DNA of 64,000 bases, taken from Nectonema munidae (lineage: Eukaryota; Nematomorpha; Nectonematoida; Nectonematidae). Shown here in pieces: positions 1 through 12,190 of the stretch (position 1 is the stretch's first letter; each line of letters begins with the position of its first letter). The stretch covers positions 1 to 64,000 of the forward strand of contig JAUIRK010000050.1 in assembly GCA_030549495.1 (NCBI GenBank), given 5' to 3'. A program made the position numbers and the translations under genes. Under the pieces are notes generated by a model. That model did not search any database. It had not been told where the DNA came from and was given only the letters and a program-made list of their open reading frames with translations.

Positions 1-3000
1 CTAATAAAAAATAAAATACAATAAATAGAAATGCCTCCTAAATTCTAACCTTGATAAGGTTACGTGTACATCTTCATATATCTAATGTAGTTATTTATAA
101 TCAGCGTTGTTATCGTTCACCATACTCAAACATTTAAACGTTTTCAAGTATTCATGAAAGTGTAACGCATTTTTTAGATGGCGTTAAATTTAAAACAATT
201 TTTATTGTGAAAAAATAGTTTTTAAAGTGTAATTTTTAACTTTGGTTGCAAAGGTTTTCTATAGTTTTTATATGGGATATTGATTTTACTAATTTAAAGT
301 AAAAAATTGGACAAAATTGTCCCTATTCCGTCAACGGTGTTAGTAAAAAAGCGTCCATCAAAACTTATATTTGAAAGATAGTTGTCAGCTATCGGTTGGG
401 ATTATTTTCCATTTCTCTAGAAGATGTCAAATTAAAAGACTTTTATCTTTATTCGATATAAATTCTAGTATTTATATCTAAGCACTTAACTTTTGAAGAA
501 CTCATACCAATTCGATATAATATTCTTCCTCATATCTTGCCATTATTTGTAATTTTTCAGACATGTCTTTTAGATAATTATGAAATATTTTTTCATGGAT
601 TTGTTATTGACTATTCTAAGTCAAACTAATCAAATTATCATGTTATTGAAACAATTATACTTTCTGCCTTCCCTGTATCCTTTGCAGCGCATCATGACGT
701 ATGCAATGAGAAATGAGTAGATGATTCGTTTTAAATAACAACTTTGTTTACACATCATGAAATTATTTAGCCTGGGAGGAAAATGCTTTGACTGTTTTTC
801 AAAACCTCTTTTCAAAGATTCAACAACGTTTCTCCTCATTCAAATGCATATTAATCTGGAGATGAAGTTCTTTTTTTCAAAATCATTTCTCTCTTTAGTC
901 GCAAGAAACAGTGCATTTCCTTAACAGAGCGTCGTGAAGCAGCCACACTTCAAAGAAGGTATCACCTACCTTTTCTATAATTTTTGTGATGTAGCTGTTT
1001 GGAATATACGCGTAAAAATGGTGGCCAACTAAAGCTTTTTGCAGAAGCAGTTTTTATCTTTTCAATATTGGCATTATTAAGATTTGCTATTCATGCATGG
1101 TAGAATAAGGAATATAATTTTTTTAAACAAAAAGCATCACTTTCGATTGAATGGAGGACGGAGTCATTATGGACAATTGGTGAAATATGTTATTTCAACA
1201 AATTAGCATATGTAAAAAAAAGTGGCCAGGCAAAATGTCGGAAAGCAAAAAGGCTTTAATTTCCTACATTTCGGTATACAGAGGTTTATGTTTTCGCATG
1301 TTTCGAAGAGGAACCAAGAGAAAAATGTTAAAGTTAAAATTAGTATAAGAAACTTTGTATCTCACACATGCTCTCCTTCCTCCCTTTAATTTTCTTACGA
1401 TTAAAGATAAAGGTTTCGATAACTAACGGAAAGTTTTTAAAATAGGCAAATATCCTATACGTTCTCATATGAATGCCAAACCGATGGCTTTTTCTGCAAA
1501 CTTATGTACGATGCTAACTAAATAGCATATATGTTCTCTAAGCGTCTTCACTTGATTATGAAAGTTGATTGGCGTTAGTGTAAGTTCTCTACACTATTTT
1601 CGAATTATTTCAGTAAACACTTGTAGATTTCCAAAATGTTATCAACAAATACTTCCAATAACTTGAATAGTTTATTAAAATTCATTATCTTTCTGAAACC
1701 ATTAAGAAAAGTGAAGTTACGGAGATAAATATTATTTTTTTTATCTCATATACTCTTTTAAGTAACTTTTTTAGCTAATTAAACAGGTTATTGATTTATT
1801 ATGTATACAAGTACCAGAATTAGTCCTTTAAATGGGGTGATATATCGTAATACCGGGAGAACAAATTAGAAATAAAAAATTATTAATATATAAAAAAGAG
1901 TTGAATGCGAATAGTCTTTCGAGTTCTTGTAGTTGTGATGTTAATTCGGAAAGACATTTTCAATGTGGCTAAAGCTTAAAGATTAATTTAGGGAAAATTG
2001 AACAAGCTTTAACATTAAAATTTAAATTTGAAGCGTATCAATGGTCATTGATGACCCTTCATCAAAATAATCATAAGTGGAATATTTGAAAAACAAAAGC
2101 ATGTTCAAATTATCCTCACGTTTAAACTCATTTTAATCACGCAAAATGTATTTTTTGTCTTCCAAGTTAATTAAATATTTAACTGAATAGGTATATCAAG
2201 TTAACTTTGTAACCCTGAACTTACTCACTGTTTGTTATTTAAGTTTAATAAAAATGTGAAAGGTATACAGTATACACTCATCAAATTATCGTGGTTATGA
2301 AAATGCTGGCACGTTGGGAAAAATAAAGTCATTTGGGTTTGTAATTGCGTGACACAGTCTCTAAAAGTTTTGGCATGATAGCCCAAAGGACAAAAAGTGC
2401 TCATTATATGAGGAATCACTATAAAGAAATGACAACCATTTACAATTTACATGAATAAATTAACACATTGAAAAGTGTACTTACTACTTTCATTTAAAGC
2501 AGTCAATCCAAACCTTTTTGCAATGCTGACGTCAATTTTTGCGACACTATATGCAAGAAAAAGAGCTCGATTTTTAAAAATCAACACAAGAGAAATCTTA
2601 ATTCATATAACATTCAATAGAATAAATCCTGTTTTATATAGAATAGCATAAATTATAGCATAAATTAAAATATGCATTTTCTTGGAGCATGGAATGCATC
2701 CTTGTCTCTTTCCGCTTTAACTTATGCATGTAACCTAACTGATTTAGCATCGCTATTCAGCAACTATGCTTGCCTATCCGATTTACGGTGGCACACCTGG
2801 GGTTGGGAACAAATGGTTTGGAGCATCTACGTTTAAAATACATTTGTCAAAAGGACATTGTTGTGTGATTTCGTTAAATGGTGCTGCGGTATTATATCCA
2901 AATGAGCTTTGTTCAAGGGAGGTGGTATATTAGTAGAAAATAGTAATTTAGAACATAAGCAACAAAGTTGCATTATTGAAGAAACGATTTTGAAAGATAC

Positions 3001-4345
3001 GAGCTTATACATAAAAGCAAGTAAAAAAGATGTACATTTATAGACCAAAGCTCTTCAGACGAAAGTACAATAAGGCAAACGTACTTTTAAATAGAAGTAG
3101 CATTATATCAATGTTCTTTAGACCAGTGCTTGTTAAACTTTCGACCAGCAAAGAATATCTTCTGCCCACGCCGACAAGCGCATGAAAAGCAAATGTTCCT
3201 TTCAAGTATAAACATAAAATAGGACATTATACAATCGTTTTCAGTTTTGAAATTATAGAGTGTGAATATATAAATCAAGAGTTACTTATCCAGTCAAGAT
3301 GACTTATCCAGTCTTCTCATGTCAGTACGAGTGAATATACAAATCGTTTTGCTTTGTTTTTATTACACTCCTTGTTTTTAATAGCAGTTTCGGATAAATT
3401 CTAAATTATCTGAGGGGAATGCAAGAAACGCTTTGAGGGTTATATCAGCCAGTTCAGGGTATTCACTACCTCGATTCTAGAAAGACCCTAAGAATGTCGC
3501 ATAACCAAAAACGATTTTCATGCTGCCATGAAGTAACAAATTCCAGCAAATTGTCTTCCAATAGTACCGATAAGTAGGGTCCTGATATTGAAAATGGGTT
3601 TCTAATCTATTCATTGCTTTTTTGAGGCTTTCTCTCTGAGGGAAAAATATTTGAAAGCGATCAGACAGCAGGCATATGTTTGCTGATATTGCGTGCGAAG
3701 GATGAACGGAGCTCTGTACAGGCAAACTTTAAGTAAGATGGATGTATCATAGTGAACCACATAAATTTATTTAAGAACACTTGGAATGGGAAGGCCATTA
3801 TATAATTTACATGTTAATGTTTTTATACATGGAATTTTTATGATATTAGATTTAAAAAAAAGTTTTTTATTTATAGCGATGTTTAAAAAATAGAATATCA
3901 ATGAAGGTTTGCTTTTTAAAGCTGCTTTTGCAGAAATAAAATGGTCAGCAAGACTGAAGTCACGCTCATTATTATCAGCACTTGTTGCCATTAATATGTA
4001 TATAAAACATTTCGCGCAACAACAGAAAGTGTAGAAAAATTCCTTCAATATATCGTAGTAAAAATGTACTTTATCCAACTAAAGAAACAAATGGAGGTTT
4101 GATGATGCAAAAGTGTCAGTGTGCGTGATGTATGATATGTGATGTTATGATGTTAGATTATATACAATTAGATATGAACTATGAATGAATGAATATCTTC
4201 TAAATAATGCAATTTTTTAAGAATTAATTCGCAAATACGCGCAATTTTACAAGTTAACCGGCATTAACCCCCAGTACTAAAAGTGAAACCACACCCACCC
4301 CGCATTCCGCTAAGTTTTAAACAAATTATCCGCACCCGCAATTTA
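1..4345. other. Intergenic, no supported gene
   Basis: AT-rich sequence without recognisable coding, RNA or bounded repeat features, apart from the unrecognised frame at 3477-3725 and small direct repeats near 3285-3345 (ACTTATCCAGTC twice). Confidence 0.5.
3477..3725 (-). other. Unrecognised 82-codon open frame
   Basis: The reverse-strand frame holds RESLKKAMNRLETHFQYQDP followed by TYRYYWKTICWNLL. It has better codon balance than neighbouring random frames. No family recognised, and no splice partners found. It may be a decayed repeat or a stray open frame. Confidence 0.2.
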
Positions 4346-5183
4346 CAGTGAAACTTCGATATCTCGAACATGTGATATCTCGAAGTATCGGTTATCTCGA
4401 AGTTCTTTTATGGTACGAACTTTTTTCCCTATACATTACATGTAAATAAGTTTGGATATCTCGAACTCTGATATCTTGAATAACCCGGATATCTCGAAGT
4501 ATTTAATTGTTACAAGCATCACATTTACTATGTTTATCTCCAACTTTTTACATACGTAAATAATCATTTACAACAAAAGACCAAATAATAAAAAATAAAT
4601 GTTCTCTAACAATATTGCAGCAATACATCAGGGACCCTTTCCCTCTCCCCCTCCACCTAATGTTTTTCTAGGGGGCAAAAACGCATTTTGCTCCTCTCCC
4701 CCTTCTCCCTAATAAATTTCAGTGTTTAAAATTTTATTTATGCAACAATTGTTGCCATATTTTTTCTTCAATAAATTAAGTTTGTAATGAAAATCTTAAT
4801 GAAAGTAATATGTCAACATCATCAAAGCTGCTTAGAGAAGTGATTTAAAACTAGGCATATGATGTGTGATGATCATGGATTTTCATAGATTTTTATGCCT
4901 TTATCAAATCATCTACCATTTTTTGGACGTTCTGTCTCTTTGAGTCCGACTTACTGACGTTGATTTAAAATAAAATGCACTTTAAAAAGATATCAGGATC
5001 TGTTTATCTTAGCAGAGTTACTTTAGATCTAACAAGCAGACAAAAAACATACCGGTCGATACTTATTTTTCAAAAAATGGACTTGATAATAGTTTTTCTT
5101 GATATTTTGGATATCTCGAACACCTGGATATCTCGAAGTTTTTGTTTGGCCCCTTCAAATTCGAGATAACGAGGTTTTAGCCC
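4346..5183. mobile_element. Non-autonomous pogo/Tigger-like element
   Basis: CAGTGAAACTTCGATATCTCG at the left, preceded by TA, is mirrored by CGAGATAACGAGGTTTTAG at the right, the usual pogo/Tigger tip type. GATATCTCGAA is repeated six or more times in the two arms. No transposase. The right tip is degraded. Confidence 0.65.
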
Positions 5184-6271
5184 CGCGCAGGCCTTTAGTA
5201 TATGAGGTTTTTAGGTATTTGCGTTAACAGATACAGCCATTAGAAATCGGAGTGGAGATTTCTTCAACAAGGCTGTTCCCAGGATAAAAATAAGTAACTT
5301 CTCCATCTCCTGATATCATTCATTCCCACTTTGTGAAATCGATTTTTTTCCTCACTTCATAAATATGTGTGATCGATATGAGAGTTTGCTTTCATGATAC
5401 GCGAGAATGTGGGAAACAGTGGTGCTATTTTGTTGTGTGCGAGTCTGGCGTCAAGAACCGATATCATTAAAATGACCTAATCCTAAGGTAGTTTTACATT
5501 TTTTGATTCTATTCTTGTTAGCCATATTATTCTTTCTGTTTCTTATTTAAATATCATGTATATTTTGTACACCTAAATATTGATGGACATTGAACATATG
5601 TGCTTTTCCAAAGTGAAGTAAGAATAAATGAAAGCAATTGAAATGATATTGTTGTGTTTGGCAAGAACTTGTACATGTTAACAGACTTGATATTTCTGCA
5701 TAACTAAGTAAAAATATTTCATACATATGATAAGACGGTTTCTCAAACACTTTGCTTAAATTCTAAAATATTTAAAAATCTCTCACTAGTAAAAACTTTC
5801 GATATTTTTTTCTAACTTTAAATTAAATTTTTCATTGCAATTAGGTTCAATAAACTCTTTCTAAAAATTTTGTTCTACAGATTCTATATTACAATTGCGA
5901 AATCCTAAGAAACGCTATTTAACAACATTTTTCAATTTTGAGATGAAAAAATCCTTGATACTCTTTCAGCTGAGATGAATGACTAGAAAAAATTGGACTT
6001 TGTTTGAAATCCTGACTACATTAAATTCTTATGTAAAATAGTAACTTTAGGAAAAAATTTCAATATTTGCTTGTAGAAAGCGAGATATTTGCTGAATAAA
6101 AATTCCGGTCCTAAGTTCAATTTTCGCCGAAAAGAGGGCGATTCCATAGATGATGCTTTCAAATATATTTGATATAATTCAAAGAAAAAATTTGAAGGCA
6201 AACTCAAGAAGTTTACTATTTTATCAATATTAAAGATGCAATACAAAAATCACTTTGTTTAATAATCGCCT

Positions 6272-6713
6272 TAGGGATTGCACCCCGAAGCCTTTTTTCC
6301 TTCCCGGGGAGCGGGGACCCTGAAGAAGAAGAACACTAAAATGTTGAAATGATTTATTCAAAATTGTTCAAATAATAAAAATTTTGAAAACAATAATCCT
6401 GAGAGAGTCTGTTTTTGTTTACAATTTGAATCATGATAAATTATAAATAATACATATAGCTTTGAAATACACATACATAATACATAAATACCACCACATA
6501 TGAATTGTTTACAAGTTGAATCATGAATTATTATTATTAATATAGCTTTGAAATGCACATAATACATAAATACCACCTCAATATCTATCTATAATGTAAA
6601 AATATGATTATAACTGTGAATTCAATCTTGTATTTTTTCCCCGGGGAGGGGAGGCTTTTTTTTCGCCTTTTCCCTGGGGAGAAGGGGACGGGGTCCCCGA
6701 GGTGCAATCTCTA
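6272..6713. mobile_element. hAT-like MITE with GC-rich arms
   Basis: TAGGGATTGCACCCCG at the left is mirrored as CGAGGTGCAATCTCTA at the right. CCCGGGGAG motifs occur in both arms (about 6302 and 6640). It resembles the architecture of the 25823-26436 element. The 8-bp flanks do not match clearly. The AT-rich middle contains an imperfect tandem duplication (about 6410-6575). Confidence 0.6.
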
Positions 6714-7453
6714 CTCGTAATGTGTTAGTAAATTTTTTTAAATTAAAAATAACAACTGTTCAAAACTCTCTTGTGATTGATTACTTTGTACAAAAGATAA
6801 CGCTTCAGGTTTAAAATTTCATTTCCGAACTAAATTAAAAAAAAAGGTAGTAATATTAATATTTATAAAGTAAAAAAAGTATTAAAGATAATTTTTATTA
6901 AATATAAAGTTCCATTAATTCTAAAAACAGTATACGTTGTGATATTACTATTTCAGGAATAGTAAAATACTGATTTAGTATTTATATACTTAAAATAACA
7001 ACGAAAAATTGGAAAAGTTTTTAAAAAAGCTAACACAAGCAGAATCATTAAAATAAAAGTTTTCGTATTTTTCGGAAATCATTGCGCTAATGTAAATGTA
7101 TTGCAATTGTATTTTTATTTTTCATTGATTTTTTTAAAAAAAAAAGATTTTTATAATAAAAAATTGTGGGTTTATTTTATAAATAAAATGTACATAATAA
7201 ACACAAAAAATGATTTATTGAAAAAATGCAAGACGCACATCAATCGACTACAGCGCAGATTAGCAGCTAAACGACCTTACCAAAACTAGACTGTAATCTT
7301 ACAAGACATGTTGATAGCGGCATTATTACTCCCACCGGCCAGGCCAATATTCCGTATGTGGGAATCACGGAGTATCCGCAAATGCGCGTACAGCATACAC
7401 AAGAGGGTATACCCATCCCACCAATACTGTAGTGTAAGCCAAAACTTGGTGTG

Positions 7454-7592
7454 TTAACCCATTTAAGACCAAGCAAAGCAGACGATATCTAAAAAAAACG
7501 CAGACGATTTATATTCAAAGTCATTGAAAAAAGCAGACGAAGATGAAATTACTTATGTTCCAAAATAGGAACATTGGTCGTAAATGGGTTAA
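7454..7592. mobile_element. piggyBac-type MITE, copy 1
   Basis: It has TTAA at both ends, followed inward by CCCATTTA and mirrored as TAAATGGG, the piggyBac signature (TTAA target, CCC…GGG ends). It is 139 bp including both TTAA sites. The body carries CAGACGA units. It is nearly identical to the copy at 14300-14437 in the opposite orientation. Confidence 0.88.
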
Positions 7593-7879
7593 AGGAAAAG
7601 AAATACAGCAACATTGATCTCTAGCTTTAATAGAGGAATGTATATCTTTGATGAGTGTCTTGTCTAGACGTATATAGCTTAGTATACTAGGACTAGGTAA
7701 TATTTGATCAATTAATAATTATAGTTTTGAATTTTGGTAAATATATTATCAAAAAATTACATAATTCTAAATAAACTTGAATGATAAAAAAAACTACTTG
7801 AAAATACTAGTAATTTTAACTGTCCTGATAAAATCACCACAGCTCAGTCAACTTTGCATATTTTTGTTTGTGACGTTCG

Positions 7880-8730
7880 CATCCATCCTTTTGGATATCG
7901 TGGCCCGCCAGAGAGTCCAGGTCTACCTGGGCTTTCTTATCCCACTAAACGCCTACCGGCCCTTGTTACTGCATAGCTATACCTTGTTATATATATTATG
8001 TTACAAATATATAAATACAGCTGAGTGATCGATACAATCCTAACGCGAACGCTCCCAATTTGGGAAACAATCTTAATGTCTAGTGATAGCTTGATTACGT
8101 AGAATCTGGTCGCCAGAGCACTACCTAACCGTAAAAACCTTTGAATTCTTCGGAGGAAGAAAATCAGGATAAAAAACCGGCACCACGGAATGTAGCTTGT
8201 TCCTCTAAATATAAGAATATGATTATAAAGAGATATGCTACAAAAATACAAGCGTTAGGAGGCATGCAATATCTTATATGTTATTAATAAATAATATTTA
8301 ATACCTGTCATAACGGTTAAGAAAGGTATACACAATTTAGAGCATGCTAGGTTAGGGACAAACTACCTTTGGAATTTGACTCTATCCCATATATACATGA
8401 TATGAGTATATATATGTTATCCCTAGGATATATGTTTTAAAAATGGAATGTATAGACGGTCCTACAAGCATACTCCTACAAACGCCAGATTACCGACTAT
8501 GCTTAACCTAGCTCGTACCATGAATCTGTTTAAGGACTTTCTCAGAAAAACAGAACTATATCGCAGAACGCTAAATTCCCAAATGCACGGGGGCTATTGT
8601 ATATGGGTAGTAAAATTCGTATACTTTATTAACGTACAGTTTATGAACGCTTCAGCCTGGGTTTGCGTGAGCTCCCAAACTTGGCATAATTGTGGGCAAT
8701 GCTTGTGTGTCCAGTTTTTCAATAAACTTT
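7880..8730. other. Unexplained GC-richer block
   Basis: Base composition is visibly less AT-rich than the neighbours. The block contains several mid-length frames on both strands (7777-8028 plus, 8251-7937 minus, 8448-8738 plus), none of which resembles a protein I know. No rRNA or tRNA core motif is visible. It could be an unknown repeat, an organellar insertion or a diverged gene piece. Confidence 0.3.
8148..8195. repeat. Short repeat shared with 10118-10165
   Basis: TTCGGAGGAAGAAAATC, ATAAAAAACC and GAATGTAGC occur in the same order and spacing at about 10118-10165. It is probably a conserved patch of a longer, otherwise decayed repeat. Confidence 0.45.
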
Positions 8731-9819
8731 TTATTTAATTTTTCCAACCTATTCTGGAACCAGGAGAAGGAGGTCCGTCTATGAGCAATAGTGAAAGGGT
8801 TGCCATAAACAGTTGTAAAAAGTTTGTACACAATGTCATCTATTTTTTTGGTCTATTATATCAAAGAATTCGATTTATTCCTTTGGCGCAGTTAAACCTT
8901 TGCCATTGAAAAAGAAAACAGAGGGTTGGTTAGTCTTCAAAAGTCTGCCTAGTTTTTTTCAAATTCGTCTTCTTTCTTTTTCATTATAAAAGTTTATTAT
9001 GATTGTATTGATATCCCTTCGCTCTTAAATGTAAAATTTTCACGCTTAGCAGACTTAAATTCTGTTTATTTGAGTTGATGATAAAGTTATGGAGTGTTAC
9101 CGAAAATCTTTATCAGCCTCTTCTTTGTAAAGCACTTCTTATGCAAATGGTGATACAATTGCCTTGAAATTTTTATTCGTCATCATTCATGCTCGTTATC
9201 TGACCTTGGACTTTTAAGTATACATGACCTTCGACACTTTTCCCAATTCTTCATGTCACAGCATTTATCATGTGCACCTCCTGTTCTTTCCCACTCCCAA
9301 TCCTATCTTCACAATTTCGAGTTTTAAATGGAGGAAGCTCTGGCAATACTTCAAAAGTTTTTTCTTTCTTAAAAATTTCAAATAACACTTCAAAATGCCC
9401 AAAACTTAATGATACAGGTATATTAGTGTGGAAAATTGGAATAAAATGTGTAGCAAAGGATTATTACGTTACCCTTTAAGTCTAAAATATCTCGATTAAA
9501 TTTTTTTTGATCATATCACGCAGCACATCTAAAGAATTTTGTTATCTAATACAAGGAAATGCCTACTGCAAAAATAGCTGTTTTACACTGCCTGAGAGCA
9601 ATCCAGAACATACGCCAGTTTTTGGATGTAGTGTCCAAGCAAAGCACCGCGTACCCATCAATTTGGCGTATTTGTATTTGGGATCGGTTTTCATTTGTGA
9701 CCTATCTGTCACAAGCTTTCAATGTTGCTCACTTTGATAAGTTAGAATGATATTTATTTTGCAGTATTAAAATATCAAATTTATACTTGCTTTAAAGTTA
9801 AATCTTTTTAAAATTAAAA

Positions 9820-9990
9820 GCCGGCATGAGTAAACTTGGTGAGATACTGGGTTTCAATAACTTAAGCTTTTGGGTTCGATGCAGCGTCAAGCCTCTTTTT
9901 CTCATAGTTCGATACAAGCGGTGCACTTCTGCCTTCTCAATGAAAACATCCAAAGATACCATTACCTTCGTCAAAGTTGGAAGTGAAGAT
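9820..9990 (+). repeat. tRNA-derived SINE, copy 1
   Basis: It is homologous to 11227-11370, sharing CTTGGTGAGATACTGG, AATAACTTAAG, TTGGGTTCGAT and ATAGTTCGATACAAGCGG. The TTGGTGAG and GGGTTCGATNC blocks sit at box A/box B spacing for RNA polymerase III. Box B is slightly degraded here. No clear A-tail or target duplication. Confidence 0.6.
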
Positions 9991-10789
9991 TTGGCGTTAA
10001 ATTTATTAAGTTAAGTATTTGGTCTGGCAGAAAGGGTTTTTTAGGTACTAAGTGTCAAAGTTGACACGCGTTGACACGATCAGCTAGCAACGCGAGAATC
10101 GTTTGTTTACCTGTAAATTATTCGGAGGAAGAAAATCTCTATATAAAAAACCACACTACGAATGTAGCATTAGTAACTTAGCTTTTGAATAAATGATGCT
10201 TAAACATTTCTTAATAAGGTAGGTAGACATATGTGTTCATAAGTTAAAGATGAATATAAGAAGATAAAGATTGAAAAATAGTAATCAGAAGAGAACCCTT
10301 ATTTATTAGTAAAAACTTAACATATTCCATCCAGCTTCCTTTTGCAAAGTTTAAAATGTGAAAAAGTTCGCATAGATTTCTTTTAGAAGTAGTAAGTGAT
10401 TTTACAAAATTTTACAATTAATATTGAACAGAAGGGTGAAACTGAGCTGAAATTTCCTTCCGCTTTCTGCTTACCTTATGTTGAAAAGAAATTAATTTAT
10501 TATTTCAGCAATTGTTATCTCTATAAAAAATCGACAATATTGATCTCAAAACAAACTTAACCAAAGATTTGCTTCTTAAATATATATAAAGAACAGTTAA
10601 ACAAACTTCCATTTTTCTTTGATACATTTTATATAAATTTTTTGCTGGCATCACAAGGTTTCAAAACTATTTTTACAAGATTCTACTCGGCAAAGCTCAA
10701 AAATTCACTTTTTTGATATAGTATGTTCTAAATTGTTTTTTTTCGCAAATTTGTTTTTCAATAAATTGAATAAATGTGATTGATAATAA

Positions 10790-11110
10790 TCTTTTACCTT
10801 TCCTTGATTTTTCTAATCTTTATAAAAGCTCTGCTTCTCTTCCAATTCCCAATAATCCTCTTTCATCTTCTTTTTATTAATATTCTGCTTTCTTCTTGTT
10901 TTCAATAATTTTTTTATTCAAAATTATTCTTTTTATCGATTCATATATCTTTTTGTTGTCTAAATGCACTTCTCCTTTTTTTTTAGTCGAATCGCTTAAC
11001 TCGATATATCTTTTCACTTTGTGGATGTTTATTGTGTTTTTATTCCTCTTTTATTCTAGTCTCCTAATTCCTGCTTTATTCTCCATATTACTCCTCAAAT
11101 GAACATGATT
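10790..11110. repeat. Pyrimidine-rich tract
   Basis: About 320 bases are dominated by T and C on the plus strand (repeats like CTTTTTCTTC and TTCCTCT). No gene seen. Low complexity. Confidence 0.5.
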
Positions 11111-11226
11111 TCCTCTTTTTACTACCTATGGTGGGCTGGTTTTTGACACCTTAATGAACTCTGGCCTCCATTCCCAGTTATTTAGAGGTTTTCCCAATTT
11201 TTTAAATTGTGTGTTGCTTTAGCATT

Positions 11227-11370
11227 TGGGGCGTGAGTAGGGTTGGTGAGATGCTGGATTCGATAACTTAAGGTCTTGGGTTCGATCCCGCATCAAGCCT
11301 GCTTTCCTTATAGTTCGATACAAGCGGCGCAATTGTGCCTTTTCGATGAAAACATCTTTTTTACCAATAA
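11227..11370 (+). repeat. tRNA-derived SINE, copy 2
   Basis: It starts GGGGCGTGAGTAGGGTTGG (box A-like) and has GGGTTCGATCCC, an almost perfect box B, 40 bases on. It shares the rest with copy 1, including ACAAGCGGCGCA and CGATGAAAACATC. A short T-run follows. It lies 0.8 kb upstream of the SLC10 start. Confidence 0.65.
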
Positions 11371-12190
11371 ATAACTTACAAATATTTTTAGAATAACTTT
11401 GATTAAAATCGATTTGATTGCACTGTCGTTTTTCAGTGATCTTGGCGATTTCTTGATTTTAACGATTTGTTCCACTGGGGTCTGTCTTTTCGCGCAAAAT
11501 ACATCACCAGTGACTTTAGAAACAAAAAATCTGCTTTAAGATTTGTGAAAATTTGTTCAAAAAGGAAAGCAGGTGTTTAATCTTTGAAAGCCAATGATGC
11601 CTGAACGATTTCAATGACGTAGAAGATTTTTGGATTTTAAAAGAGTTGTATTTACTACTAAATGTTGTTTTCTTTTTCTTGGATCAAATGGGAAATAGTT
11701 TAATTTCAATTTACTTAATATCGTCTGCTTTTCCTGGGATTAAAAGGCGTAAAAATTAAATAATTTTTTTGTAAGAATTTTTTTTTAATGGGGCAGTCAT
11801 ATTTTTTGTATGATTTTATAATTAACTCTAAACATCGAAAAAGACAAAGTTGTAAGAAATCGCCTTCTACTCATTAATTTTAAAGATTTCTTCTATTTAA
11901 ATTAATTAGTTAATTGTTATCCGTTCATGAAAGCATACTTAAAAATTTTGCCTAGAAAAAAGCCTTGTTATTTTCAACACACATCTTGTATTTTTTTTAG
12001 CACCGCAACATTGTAATTGATAAAAAGTTGTATTTTTTTTTATTCAAAGATAAAAATGATCTTTTATCATTTTATTATTATTATTATTATTATATACTAA
12101 GATAAAAAGAAGTTATGATACAAAGTTATAAGTTGGATTCATCAATCAGATGACTAAGTTCATCCTTGCAAGATTCCGATTTCGAATTTC

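Noticed and set aside
7267-7476. GC-richer minus-strand frame of 69 codons
   Set aside because: No recognised family; partly overlaps the piggyBac-type MITE; possibly a decayed repeat.
7777-8738. Mitochondrial insertion (numt) with rRNA or NADH-subunit genes
   Set aside because: No conserved rRNA core, tRNA or mitochondrial protein motif could be recognised; kept only as an open hypothesis.
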